From: JBPOFM01 sp041391925
GTDB taxonomy: Bacteria > Bacteroidota > Bacteroidia > Flavobacteriales > Flavobacteriaceae
Length of the DNA: 64,000 nucleotides
Reading direction: 5' to 3'
NCBI GenBank assembly: GCA_041391925.1
Contig: JAWKNA010000005.1
Coordinates: 248,001 to 312,000, forward strand
Shown here: positions 27,059 to 35,900 of the stretch, piece by piece
Numbering within the stretch: the first letter of the stretch is position 1
How the letters are laid out: each line of letters begins with the position of its first letter
The notes under the pieces: model-generated
Databases searched by the model: none
Told to the model about the DNA's origin: nothing
Seen by the model: only the letters and a program-made list of their open reading frames with translations
Translations under genes and position numbers: made by a program

Positions 27059-27128
27059 AGAAAAGAGAGAATAGAGAAGAGAAAATAGAAGTTTCAATCT
27101 TTATTCTTTGCTCTTTTATCTATTTTCT
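27059..27128. repeat. ORF-less copy of the four-helix-bundle element
   Basis: Left arm 27059-27089 (28 of 31 identical to 25428-25458), 21-base centre 27090-27110, right arm 27111-27128 (16 of 18 identical to 25830-25847). The arms can also pair with each other (AGAAAATAGA with TCTATTTTCT) to form a hairpin. Like the ORF-bearing copy, it lies directly after a stop codon (fadB, 27127) and before the next gene start. Confidence 0.7.
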
Positions 27129-29520
27129 AATTCCTCAATGGTTTCCCAGTCTTTAACATATGCTGAATTCTTTCGAGCGTTTTTCTCTCTGTACAGAGTG
27201 ACAAAAATGCTTCTCGTTCTAAATCGAGTAAATATTGTTCATTAACTAAAGTTGGTTCAGACAAATCGCCTCCAGCCATGACGTAGGCCAATTTATTGGC
27301 AATCTTTTGGTCGTGCTCACTAATGTAATGGCTAGCTTCCATAGAGTCTGTTCCTACCAAGAATAGGCCTAAAGCTTGTTTTCCCAATACTTTAATGTCT
27401 GTCCGTTTGACGGGCTGTGAATAACCTTGTTCTGCCATTAGTTTTGCATAGGCTTTAGCGGTTGCCAATTGTCTGTCTTTGTTAACCACAATGATATCTT
27501 TTCCTTTTTGGAGCACACCCAAATCGAATGCTTCATAAGCTGAGGTCGAAACTTTTGCCATGGCGACCGTCAAGAAATATTGTCTTAAAATATTCAATTC
27601 CACATCACCTTCCCTGAACAAATCCTGTGCGCGAAGTGTCATTTCCTTGGAACCACCACCACCTGGAATGACGCCAACCCCAAACTCTACAAGTCCGATA
27701 TAAGTTTCTGCTGCGGCAACGACTTTATCAGCATGCATGGATAATTCGCAGCCACCACCAAGTGCCATACCATGAGGTGCAGCAATCGTTGGTATTGCAG
27801 AATATCGCATTCGCATCATGGTGTCTTGAAAATATTTGATGGCAGCATTCAACTCATCGTATTCCTGTTCCGCTGCCATCATAAAAATCATTCCAATATT
27901 GGCACCCACAGAGAAATTTGCAGCTTGATTGCCAACGACCAAACCTTGAAAATCCTTTTCTGCAATATCAATTGCCTTATTCAATCCAGCTAAAACATCA
28001 CCTCCGATGGTATTCATCTTGGATTGAAATTCGACATTCAAAATGCCATCACCTAAATCTTCAACAACGACCCCTGAATTTTTAAAAACTTCATTAGATT
28101 TTCTGATATTGTCCAGAATGATGAAGGCATCCTGACCAGGCACTTTTTTCTGTGATTTTGAAGGGATATCATAAAAATATGTTGCACCATCTTTTACAGA
28201 ATAGAACGATTTACTTCCAGAAGCCAACATATCATTGACCCAGACTGCAGGCTCTAAACCTTCTGATTTCATCATTTCAATCCCTTTTTCAACACCTATA
28301 GCATCCCAAATTTGAAATGGTCCATGCTCCCAGCCAAAACCAGCTTTCATGGCATCATCAATTTTATAAAGTTCATCCGTTATTTCCGGTATTCGATTGG
28401 AAACATAAGCAAATAATGATGCAAAACTCTTTCTATAGAACTCTCCAGCTTTGTCTTTTCCTGACACCAATACTTTAAAACGATTAACGACTTTGTCAAC
28501 GGTTTTAGTTAATTCAAGTGTTGCAAATTTTGCACTTTTCTTATCACGATATTCCATCGTGTGAAGGTCTAAAGTACGAATGTCCTTATCCTCTTTTTTA
28601 TAAAAACCTTGTCCTGTTTTACTGCCTAGCCACTTGTTTTTCATCATTATATCGATGAAACCTGGTAATTTAAAAAGTTCATGCCGTTCATCATTTGGAA
28701 CATTTTCGTAAAGACCATTGGCCACGTGAACCAACGTGTCTAAACCAACCACATCAACTGTTCTAAACGTTGCAGATTTAGGACGACCAATAACAGGACC
28801 GGTCAGCTTATCAACTTCTTCTACAGTCAAATCCATTTCTTTTACTGCGTGAAATAGGCTCATAATGCTGAAAATGCCGATGCGATTTCCGATAAATGCA
28901 GGCGTGTCCTTAGCAACAACTGAAGTTTTGCCAAGGAATTTTTCGCCATACATATTGAGAAAATCCAAAACTTCTTGAGACGTTTTTGGACCAGGAATGA
29001 TCTCAAATAATTTTAAGTAACGTGCAGGATTAAAAAAGTGTGTCCCGCAGAAATGCTTTTGGAAATCTTCACTGCGACCTTCGCTCATAAAGTGAATTGG
29101 AATTCCTGAAGTGTTTGAAGTAATTAAAGTGCCTGGTGTTCTATGTTTTTCAAGTTTTTCGAACACTTGTTTTTTAATATCCAATCGCTCAACTACAACT
29201 TCCATAATCCAATCTACATTGGCAACTTTAGAAATATCATCTTCAAGATTACCTGTTTTAATACGGCTTGCGAACGATTGGTGATAAATAGGAGAAGGGC
29301 TTGATTTTAAAGCCTTGGCCAAATCATCATTAACAATACGGTTTCTGACGACTTTATCTTCCAATGTAAGTCCTTTGGCTTTTTCGGCGTCATTCAATTC
29401 TCTCGGAATGATGTCGAGAAGTAAAACTTCAACACCAATATTTGCAAAATGGCAAGCAATGCCACTTCCCATAATTCCGGAACCGATGATGGCTACTTTT
29501 TTAATGATACGTTTACTCAT
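27127..29520 (-). CDS. fadB: Bifunctional 3-hydroxyacyl-CoA dehydrogenase / enoyl-CoA hydratase
   Basis: 797 aa. The N-terminal dehydrogenase has the NAD-binding loop 'AIIGSGIMGSGIACHFA', 'ITSNTSGIPI', and 'GTHFFNPARYLKLFEIIPG' with the catalytic His. Two C-terminal dehydrogenase blocks follow. The enoyl-CoA hydratase/crotonase domain is at the C-terminal end ('GLVVGNQAANFSVGANI', 'IAAPHGMALGGGCELSMHAD', 'GLVEFGVGVIPGGGGSKEM'). This order (dehydrogenase first, hydratase last) is the reverse of E. coli FadB but common in Bacteroidota and actinobacterial-type enzymes. It performs the hydration and second oxidation steps. It starts 1 base after the marR stop codon. Confidence 0.94.
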   Translation of the reverse strand: MSKRIIKKVAIIGSGIMGSGIACHFANIGVEVLLLDIIPRELNDAEKAKGLTLEDKVVRNRIVNDDLAKALKSSPSPIYHQSFASRIKTGNLEDDISKVANVDWIMEVVVERLDIKKQVFEKLEKHRTPGTLITSNTSGIPIHFMSEGRSEDFQKHFCGTHFFNPARYLKLFEIIPGPKTSQEVLDFLNMYGEKFLGKTSVVAKDTPAFIGNRIGIFSIMSLFHAVKEMDLTVEEVDKLTGPVIGRPKSATFRTVDVVGLDTLVHVANGLYENVPNDERHELFKLPGFIDIMMKNKWLGSKTGQGFYKKEDKDIRTLDLHTMEYRDKKSAKFATLELTKTVDKVVNRFKVLVSGKDKAGEFYRKSFASLFAYVSNRIPEITDELYKIDDAMKAGFGWEHGPFQIWDAIGVEKGIEMMKSEGLEPAVWVNDMLASGSKSFYSVKDGATYFYDIPSKSQKKVPGQDAFIILDNIRKSNEVFKNSGVVVEDLGDGILNVEFQSKMNTIGGDVLAGLNKAIDIAEKDFQGLVVGNQAANFSVGANIGMIFMMAAEQEYDELNAAIKYFQDTMMRMRYSAIPTIAAPHGMALGGGCELSMHADKVVAAAETYIGLVEFGVGVIPGGGGSKEMTLRAQDLFREGDVELNILRQYFLTVAMAKVSTSAYEAFDLGVLQKGKDIIVVNKDRQLATAKAYAKLMAEQGYSQPVKRTDIKVLGKQALGLFLVGTDSMEASHYISEHDQKIANKLAYVMAGGDLSEPTLVNEQYLLDLEREAFLSLCTERKTLERIQHMLKTGKPLRN

Positions 29521-29521
29521 G

Positions 29522-29977
29522 TTATTTAATACTTGATTCTTTTTGGGTGTATATGTTCTTGTTGGATATCATGTTATTAATGACTTCAGCAACTTCATAG
29601 AAATGTTTGATTTGTTCTTCTGAAACATTTCTTCGAATGGTTTCATTGAAGGTCAATACTTTTTCTCTGGAATAGGCACGTTTTTCACGACCAAAATCCG
29701 TTAGAAAAATTAAAACACCGCGACCGTCTTCAGGATTTGGTCGACGTTCTATTAGACCTCTCTCTTCCATGGATTTTAGAGTACGTGAGAGGCTGGTGGC
29801 TTCCATTCCCATTTTGGGGCCTAATGATGTGGAAGGTGTTCCTTTCTCTGGGTCGATGCTCAAAAGTGCAAAACCTGTAGCCATCGTGCTTTCAAATTTT
29901 GAAGCTTCTTCGTTGTACATTTTTGTGACAGCTAACCACGTGGTTCTCAGTACGTAATCAATGGTTTTGTCTTTCAT
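29522..29977 (-). CDS. MarR family transcriptional regulator
   Basis: 151 aa. Winged helix: 'TSLGPKMGMEATSLSRTLKSMEERGLIERRPNPEDGRGVLIFLTDFGRE', with the recognition helix around 'EATSLSRTLKSM' and the wing 'PEDGRG'. The N-terminal helix and the C-terminal 'EEQIKHFYEVAEVINNMI' form the dimer interface. It is the first gene of the beta-oxidation operon and probably senses a fatty acyl-CoA, as other MarR proteins of such loci do. A 24-bp perfect palindrome, 33 bases upstream of its start, is the likely operator, giving autorepression of the whole operon. Confidence 0.93.
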   Translation of the reverse strand: MKDKTIDYVLRTTWLAVTKMYNEEASKFESTMATGFALLSIDPEKGTPSTSLGPKMGMEATSLSRTLKSMEERGLIERRPNPEDGRGVLIFLTDFGREKRAYSREKVLTFNETIRRNVSEEQIKHFYEVAEVINNMISNKNIYTQKESSIK

Positions 29978-29996
29978 TAACTGATTTTAAGAAAGC

Positions 29997-30004
29997 CAAA
30001 TATA
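29997..30004 (-). promoter_or_regulatory. -7 box of the marR-fadBA operon
   Basis: Reads TATATTTG on the minus strand, a match to TAnnTTTG, 20 bases before the start codon. No TTG lies at the expected -33 distance; that region is the palindrome at 30010-30033. Confidence 0.6.
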
Positions 30005-30009
30005 CAAAA

Positions 30010-30033
30010 ATTTATTATGCATGCATAATAAAT
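30010..30033. promoter_or_regulatory. 24-bp perfect palindrome, probable MarR operator
   Basis: The left half reads ATTTATTATGCA and the right half is its exact reverse complement. It overlaps the -33 region of the promoter of marR and the beta-oxidation genes, so a bound dimer would block RNA polymerase. Confidence 0.75.
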
Positions 30034-30076
30034 CAGTATTAAATTTCAGTTAATTTAATCCTTTCAAAAGAAGGTT

Positions 30077-31846
30077 TTATCCGTAAATCTTATTGTAAAG
30101 GTCTTTGTAGATATCTTTAATCACGTCGCGTTTCATCTTCATGGTTGGTGTGAGTTGGCCTCCATCGACACTCCAAACATCGGGAGTCAGTTCAAATCGT
30201 TTGATTTGTTCCCAATGACCAAATTTTTTGTTACAATTATCTACTTCTTGTTGGATTCTGTCGTGCACTTCTTTGGATTTGGCTATATCTTCGTTGGAAG
30301 TGCCCACATTTTTGTTTTTGCGTTTTATCCAATCCTTAATGAATTCAAAATTTGGTTGGATGAGTGCTGCTGGCATTTTTTCGCCTTCGCCGACAACCAT
30401 TATTTGTTCAATAAAACGTGATTGTTTCAATTCATTTTCAAGAAGTGTAGGGATGATATATTTTCCACCAGAAGTCTTGAACATTTCTTTTTTGCGCCCA
30501 GTGATTTTTAAAAATCCATCGGCATCAATTTCGCCTTTATCACCAGTATGAAAATAATCACCAGTCATCACTTCGGCTGTTTTTTCTGGATCTTTATAAT
30601 AACCCATCATCACGTTTGGTCCTTTGATTAAAATTTCTCCATCTTCTGCAATCTTCACCTCGACATTCTCGATTGGCTTGCCAACGGTTCCTATTTTGTA
30701 ATTATGGTCAGCGTACATCCCAACAGAAACTACTGGTGATGTTTCAGTAAGCCCATAACCTTCCATAACCTGCATGCCTGCAGCACCAAAAATTCTTGAC
30801 AGACGAGGTTGCAGTGGTGCGCTTCCAGAGACCATTGTGGTCAATTCGCCACCCAAAGCATCTTTCCATTTACTGAACACCAATTTCCGAGCAATACCCA
30901 ATTGAAATTCATACCACCAACCATTGGCACCATAAGGTTTCCATTCTTCTCCCAGTTTTAAAGCCCAAAAAAACATGCTTTTTTTGACTCCTGATAATTC
31001 TTCGGCCTTTGCATGAATGGTGTCGTAGACTTTTTCCAGTAATCGCGGAACAACACTCATTAAGTTAGGTTTTATTTCCCTGGCATTTTCGGCTATTTTA
31101 TCAAGACCTTCTGCAAAATAAATGCTGGTACCTGCGTATTGATAAATGTATATGAGAACACGTTCAAAAATATGACATATAGGAAGAAAACTTAAAACAC
31201 GAGTTTCACCTTCAATTATTGGTAATCTGGGAATACTATCTAGTGAATTACTGGTAATGTTCCAGTGAGAAAGCATGACCCCTTTTGGTTTTCCGGTGGT
31301 ACCAGATGTGTAGATGATGGTTGCTAGGTCTTCTGGTTTCACATCATTCTTTCTATCCTCGACAGTTTGCTGGTTGTTTTCATCATAGCCCATTTCAAAT
31401 AATTCTGAATAATGTTTGCAACCTTCAATCTTATTAAAGGAATAGACCTCTTTCAGTTTAGTTTTATCCTTTATCTCATTGACTTTTTTTAAAACTTCTT
31501 CATCAGAGACAAAACAATAAATGGATTCGCTGTGATTTAGAACATATTCATAATCTTCAGACGAGATGGTAGGATATATAGGAATGTTTTGTGCTCCTGT
31601 TTGAAGAATGCCGATATCCATAATATTCCATTCGGTTCTATTAGTGGAAGAAATGACCGCAATCTTATCATTTTTTTCGATTCCCATTCGTAGTAAGGCC
31701 CGGCTGATGGCATTTGCTTTATCTATATATTCTTGTGTAGATGTCTTGACCCATTTCCCATTATATTTTGTGACCAAAGCCGAATCGGTTGGTTTGTGTT
31801 CTAATTGATAATATGGGAAATCAAAAAGTCTAGTAACGTCTGCCAT
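30077..31846 (-). CDS. Long-chain fatty-acid-CoA ligase (AMP-dependent synthetase)
   Basis: 589 aa. ANL superfamily motifs: A3 'TIIYTSGTTGKPKGVMLSH', 'LSFLPICHIFERVL', A5 'MEGYGLTETSPVVS', A7 'YFHTGDKGEIDADGFLKITGRKKEMFKTSGGKYI' with the hinge, and an A10-type lysine in 'LTPTMKMKRDVI'. It belongs to the eukaryotic/bacterial long-chain group with the 'WALKLGEEW' region. It activates fatty acids to acyl-CoA, feeding the beta-oxidation operon next to it. It is transcribed in the same direction but separate from the marR operon, whose operator lies between. No consensus promoter is visible before its start. Confidence 0.94.
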   Translation of the reverse strand: MADVTRLFDFPYYQLEHKPTDSALVTKYNGKWVKTSTQEYIDKANAISRALLRMGIEKNDKIAVISSTNRTEWNIMDIGILQTGAQNIPIYPTISSEDYEYVLNHSESIYCFVSDEEVLKKVNEIKDKTKLKEVYSFNKIEGCKHYSELFEMGYDENNQQTVEDRKNDVKPEDLATIIYTSGTTGKPKGVMLSHWNITSNSLDSIPRLPIIEGETRVLSFLPICHIFERVLIYIYQYAGTSIYFAEGLDKIAENAREIKPNLMSVVPRLLEKVYDTIHAKAEELSGVKKSMFFWALKLGEEWKPYGANGWWYEFQLGIARKLVFSKWKDALGGELTTMVSGSAPLQPRLSRIFGAAGMQVMEGYGLTETSPVVSVGMYADHNYKIGTVGKPIENVEVKIAEDGEILIKGPNVMMGYYKDPEKTAEVMTGDYFHTGDKGEIDADGFLKITGRKKEMFKTSGGKYIIPTLLENELKQSRFIEQIMVVGEGEKMPAALIQPNFEFIKDWIKRKNKNVGTSNEDIAKSKEVHDRIQQEVDNCNKKFGHWEQIKRFELTPDVWSVDGGQLTPTMKMKRDVIKDIYKDLYNKIYG

Positions 31847-31961
31847 GGGAATCTAATAAGGATGTAATGGTGCAAATTAGGGAATTAATGGAGATTTTCA
31901 AATATGCTTATAAAAAAGATCCATATTTTGAATGATACTAAAAAAATGTAAATCTTATTAT

Positions 31962-31969
31962 TATTTTTG
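31962..31969 (+). promoter_or_regulatory. -7 box of the tRNA-Pro gene
   Basis: TATTTTTG matches TAnnTTTG. It ends 16 bases before the mature tRNA. A TTG at -33 is missing. Confidence 0.5.
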
Positions 31970-31985
31970 CAATCCTATACTCATT

Positions 31986-32059
31986 CGGGATGTAGCGCAG
32001 CCTGGTAGCGTACTAGCATGGGGTGCTAGGGGTCGCTGGTTCAAATCCAGTCATCCCGA
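31986..32059 (+). tRNA. tRNA-Pro(GGG)
   Basis: A full cloverleaf can be folded by hand: acceptor CGGGATG/CATCCCG with discriminator A, D stem GCGC/GCGT, anticodon stem CTAGC/GCTAG with loop ATGGGGT (anticodon GGG at positions 34-36), variable loop of five, and T arm GCTGG-TTCAAAT-CCAGT. The CCA end is not encoded; a C follows the discriminator base. Length 74 nt to the discriminator. The acceptor and D arm are the usual bacterial tRNA-Pro type. Confidence 0.96.
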
Positions 32060-32061
32060 CA

Positions 32062-32091
32062 AAGAAAAGGAGCCAATTGGCTCCTTTTCTT
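32062..32091. terminator. Bidirectional terminator between tRNA-Pro and purL
   Basis: A 13-bp perfect stem, AAGAAAAGGAGCC paired with its complement across loop AATT. It reaches into the purL stop codon (32090-32092) and starts two bases after the tRNA, so the one hairpin serves both convergent genes. Confidence 0.85.
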
Positions 32092-35000
32092 ACTTTTTAT
32101 TAGTCTCAATCCATTTTCTCGCATTTACAAAAGCCTCTAGCCATGGAGAGACTTCGTCTTTTCTTTCTTTTGGATAATGTGCCCAGTTCCATGGAAATGT
32201 GGAGCGCTCTATGTGAGGCATCGTTACTAAATGACGTCCTGTTACATCACACATCATCGCTGTGTTGAAGTGGGAACCATTTGGGTTAGCTGGATAGCCT
32301 TCGTAACCATATTTGGCAACAATGTTATAATTGTTTTCGGATAGTGGTAATTGAAATTTGCCTTCGCCATGACTAATCCAAACGCCTAAAGTTGTTCCGG
32401 CCAACGTTGATAGCATTACAGAATTATTCTCTTGAATTTTTACAGAAGTAAACCCACTTTCATGCTTATGGGAATCGTTATAAGTCAATTTGCCATGAGT
32501 TTCGTGTTCTGGATTTACAAGCTCGAGTTCCATCCACAATTGTGCGCCATTACATATACCTACAGAAAGTGTATCGTCTCTTTTGAAGAAATTTTTGAGT
32601 GCAGTATTTGCCTTTTCGTTGTATAAAAAAGCGCCCGCCCAACCTTTGGCTGAACCTAAAACGTCTGAATTTGAAAAGCCTCCAACAGCGCCGATGAATT
32701 GAATGTCTTCCAAAGTTTCACGTCCTGAAATCAAATCGGTCATGTGCACATCTTTCACATCAAAACCAGCTAAATACATTGCGTTTGCCATTTCACGTTC
32801 TGAATTACTGCCTTTTTCGCGTAGGATGGCGGCTTTGGGTCTTGAATTGGTAAAGTCAATTATAGGTGGTTTTCCAGTAAAATGATTTGGAAATTTATAG
32901 TTTAAAGGTTGATTTTTATAATTTTCAAATCTATCTTTTGCCAGATTATTTGAAGTCTGTTTTTGGTCGAGTAGGAAAGAGGTTTTAAACCACATATCAC
33001 GTAATCTTGAAACGGTCATTGTAAATACTTCCGTACCATTAATGATGCTTAAGTAATCACCTTCAACAACCTTTCCAATGTTAAAGAATTCAATATTTGC
33101 CTCAGAAAGTAATTGCTCTGCTGAAGCATCTTTCAACTGAAACACAACCCCTGAATTTTCAGAAAACAAGAGTTTGAAGGAGTCTTTTTCATTTAAGGCA
33201 GTCAAATCCAATTCAGCACCAAGGTTAGTATCTGCAAAACAGAGTTCTAGCAAGGTGGTAATCAATCCACCGGAAGCAACATCATGTCCCGTAACTATTT
33301 GGTTCTCTTTGATTAATTTTTGAATCGTGTTAAAAACGGTTTTAAAGTAGTCGGCAGATTTGATAGTTGGAGCATCATTCCCAATTTTATTGACAATCTG
33401 TGCAAAGGAACTACCACCCAATTTATATTTATCTTGAGATAGATTGATGTAGTATATATTGCCATTATTTTTTTGGAACACAGGTTCTACCACTTTGGTG
33501 ATGTCATTGCAATTTGCTGCAGCAGAAATAATAACAGTTCCAGGAGACATCACTTCCTCATTTGGATATTTTTGCTTCATCGATAACGAATCTTTTCCGG
33601 TCGGAACATTGATTTTTAAATCGATGGCAAATTCTGAAACTGCTTTGACGGCTTCATACAATCGTGCATCTTCCCCATCATTTTTGCAAGGCCACATCCA
33701 GTTTGCAGATAAGGAAACACTTTTTAGGCCATCTTTTAAGGGAGCCCAAACAATGTTTGTCAATGCTTCTGCAATGGAGTTACGACTGCCTGCAATGGGG
33801 TCAATCAAGCCAGAAATAGGTGAGTGGCCAATAGAGGTGGCAATACCTTCCTTTCCTTTATAATCCAGTGCCATCACGCCAACATTATTTAGGGGCAATT
33901 GTAAGGGGCCTGCACATTGTTGTTTGGCAACTTTTCCGCCAACGCAGCGGTCTACTTTATTGGTAAGCCAATCTTTGCAAGCTACTGCTTCCAGTTGCAA
34001 TAATTGGTCTAAATAATCATAAAATTTATCACGCTCGTAGGTAACTTCAGCATAGTTTCGTTGTACAGTTTTGTCAGTCATTACGGTTTTTGGCGAACTG
34101 CCAAACATATCTTCCAGCGCCAAATCCATAGGTTTGTGACCATTGGTTTTTGATTCAAAAGTAAAACGATGATTTCCGGTAACGTCACCAACAGTATACA
34201 TTGGTGAACGTTCTCTGTCAGCTATTTTTTGAAGGATTTCTAAATGTTTTTCGCCAATGACAAGTCCCATACGTTCTTGAGATTCATTGCCTATGATTTC
34301 TTTATCGGACAATGTTGGATCGCCCAATGGCAATTTGTCCAAATCAATGTGTCCACCCATAGCTTCCACAAGTTCTGATAAACAATTCAAATGTCCTCCA
34401 GCACCATGGTCATGTATTGAAACGATATAATTCTCGTCACTTTCCACCATACCACGAACGGCGTTGGCAGCTCGTTTCTGCATTTCCGGATTGGAGCGTT
34501 GAACCGCATTTAGTGTGATTCCTGTAGAAAATTCGCCAGTATCGGCACTTGAGACTGCCGCACCACCCATTCCAATACGATAGTTGTCTCCACCTAGAAT
34601 CACAACCTTATCTCCAGAAGAAGGCGTTCCTTTTATGGCTTGTGATGCTTTGCCATAACCAATGCCTCCCGCCTGCATGATGACTTTGTCATAACCTAGT
34701 TTTCTGTCTAGTTCATTGTGCTCAAATGTCAATACAGACCCGCAAATAAGAGGTTGTCCAAATTTGTTGCCAAAATCTGAAGCTCCATTGGACGCTTTGA
34801 TTAAAATTTCCATTGGTGTTTGGTACAGCCATGGGCGTTCAGGCATCGATTGTTCCCATGGTCTTTGTTCCTCAAGTCTTGAATACGAAGTCATGTACAC
34901 TGCTGTTCCCGCCAACGGAATGGAGCCTTTACCACCGGCAAGTCGATCTCTTATTTCACCGCCTGAACCTGTTGCAGCACCATTGAAAGGTTCAACTGTG

Positions 35001-35758
35001 GTTGGAAAATTATGGGTTTCTGCTTTCAAGGAAATAACCGATTCAAAATCAGATTTTTTATAATAGTCTGGAATATCAGCACGTAAAGGTGCAAATTGTT
35101 CCACAATTGGACCTTTAATAAATGCAACATTGTCTTTGTAAGCGGAAACAATGTCATTTGGATTTTGCTTTGAAGTTTCCTTTATCATTTTAAACAAAGA
35201 AGTAGATTTTTCTTTGCCGTCAATCACAAATGTTCCATTGAAAATTTTATGCCGACAATGCTCACTGTTCACTTGCGAAAACCCGAACACTTCAGAATCT
35301 GTGAGTTTACGTCCGATTTTTTCAGAAACACTTTCAAGATATTCAATTTCTTCTTGGTTCAGTGCCAATCCTTCTTGTTCATTATATGCTGATATATCAT
35401 CAATATCAAGAATTGCTTCCGGTTGGATATTGATTTTGAAAACGTCTTGATTCAGTTCTTTATACTTTTCAGAAATCATGGGGTCGAAATCAGAAAAGCT
35501 TTTATCAACGGATTGGAATTCTTCTATTCGTGTAATTTCTTTTATGCCCATATTTTGGGTAATTTCCACTGCATTGGTGCTCCACGGTGAAATCATGGCA
35601 GCTCTTGGGCCAACAAAAAAGGCATCCAGAGATGCCGTATTGATTTTAGGTTGGTTGCCAAAAAGCCACGATAATTTTGAGATGGTTTCTGTTGATAATT
35701 CTTGTGTTGCTTGAACAGCAAAAACTTTACTGTTTTGGTTTCCGAAGAAATGAATCAT
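32090..35758 (-). CDS. purL: Phosphoribosylformylglycinamidine synthase, single-chain PurL
   Basis: 1222 aa from the ATG at 35758 ('MIHFFGNQ'), chosen because a TAAATTTG -7 box at 35791-35798 lies just upstream and because family members start this way; an ATG at 35821 is also in frame. Converts FGAR, glutamine and ATP to FGAM in purine synthesis. It contains the N-terminal domain, two AIRS-like synthase halves ('LKAETHNFPTTVEPFNGAATG', 'GHDVASGGLITTLLE'), and a C-terminal class I glutaminase ('VGICNGAQLWME', 'ISHGEGKF', 'MPHIERSTFPW'). This is the large form, not the small PurL/PurQ/PurS type. Stands alone. Confidence 0.97.
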   Translation of the reverse strand: MIHFFGNQNSKVFAVQATQELSTETISKLSWLFGNQPKINTASLDAFFVGPRAAMISPWSTNAVEITQNMGIKEITRIEEFQSVDKSFSDFDPMISEKYKELNQDVFKINIQPEAILDIDDISAYNEQEGLALNQEEIEYLESVSEKIGRKLTDSEVFGFSQVNSEHCRHKIFNGTFVIDGKEKSTSLFKMIKETSKQNPNDIVSAYKDNVAFIKGPIVEQFAPLRADIPDYYKKSDFESVISLKAETHNFPTTVEPFNGAATGSGGEIRDRLAGGKGSIPLAGTAVYMTSYSRLEEQRPWEQSMPERPWLYQTPMEILIKASNGASDFGNKFGQPLICGSVLTFEHNELDRKLGYDKVIMQAGGIGYGKASQAIKGTPSSGDKVVILGGDNYRIGMGGAAVSSADTGEFSTGITLNAVQRSNPEMQKRAANAVRGMVESDENYIVSIHDHGAGGHLNCLSELVEAMGGHIDLDKLPLGDPTLSDKEIIGNESQERMGLVIGEKHLEILQKIADRERSPMYTVGDVTGNHRFTFESKTNGHKPMDLALEDMFGSSPKTVMTDKTVQRNYAEVTYERDKFYDYLDQLLQLEAVACKDWLTNKVDRCVGGKVAKQQCAGPLQLPLNNVGVMALDYKGKEGIATSIGHSPISGLIDPIAGSRNSIAEALTNIVWAPLKDGLKSVSLSANWMWPCKNDGEDARLYEAVKAVSEFAIDLKINVPTGKDSLSMKQKYPNEEVMSPGTVIISAAANCNDITKVVEPVFQKNNGNIYYINLSQDKYKLGGSSFAQIVNKIGNDAPTIKSADYFKTVFNTIQKLIKENQIVTGHDVASGGLITTLLELCFADTNLGAELDLTALNEKDSFKLLFSENSGVVFQLKDASAEQLLSEANIEFFNIGKVVEGDYLSIINGTEVFTMTVSRLRDMWFKTSFLLDQKQTSNNLAKDRFENYKNQPLNYKFPNHFTGKPPIIDFTNSRPKAAILREKGSNSEREMANAMYLAGFDVKDVHMTDLISGRETLEDIQFIGAVGGFSNSDVLGSAKGWAGAFLYNEKANTALKNFFKRDDTLSVGICNGAQLWMELELVNPEHETHGKLTYNDSHKHESGFTSVKIQENNSVMLSTLAGTTLGVWISHGEGKFQLPLSENNYNIVAKYGYEGYPANPNGSHFNTAMMCDVTGRHLVTMPHIERSTFPWNWAHYPKERKDEVSPWLEAFVNARKWIETNKK

Positions 35759-35790
35759 TATGTTGTGTTTGTGTTGTTTTTGAGAAAGTG

Positions 35791-35798
35791 CAAATTTA
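35791..35798 (-). promoter_or_regulatory. -7 box of purL
   Basis: Reads TAAATTTG on the minus strand. Nineteen bases further upstream is TGG, one base off TTG. Transcription from here would begin after the alternative upstream ATG, supporting the start at 35758. Confidence 0.5.
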
Positions 35799-35870
35799 AA
35801 GTTTTTCCTTGTATAATCCATTTATTTAAAATGGTTAATTTTTTTAAATTGTATACCGTTTAAGCACATA

Positions 35871-35897
35871 AAAAAAGCGACTTTAAAGTCGCTTTTT
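35871..35897 (-). terminator. Terminator of the endonuclease gene
   Basis: A 26-bp perfect palindrome made of AAAAAGCGACTTT and its complement, with T runs on both sides. It begins 4 bases after the stop at 35901. Confidence 0.9.
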
Positions 35898-35900
35898 CTG

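Noticed and set aside
32090..35821. purL start at 35821 with 21 extra residues
   Set aside because: The extra residues are basic and not family-like, and a -7 box lies downstream of that ATG at 35791-35798; the ATG at 35758 starts the usual 'MIHFFGN'.
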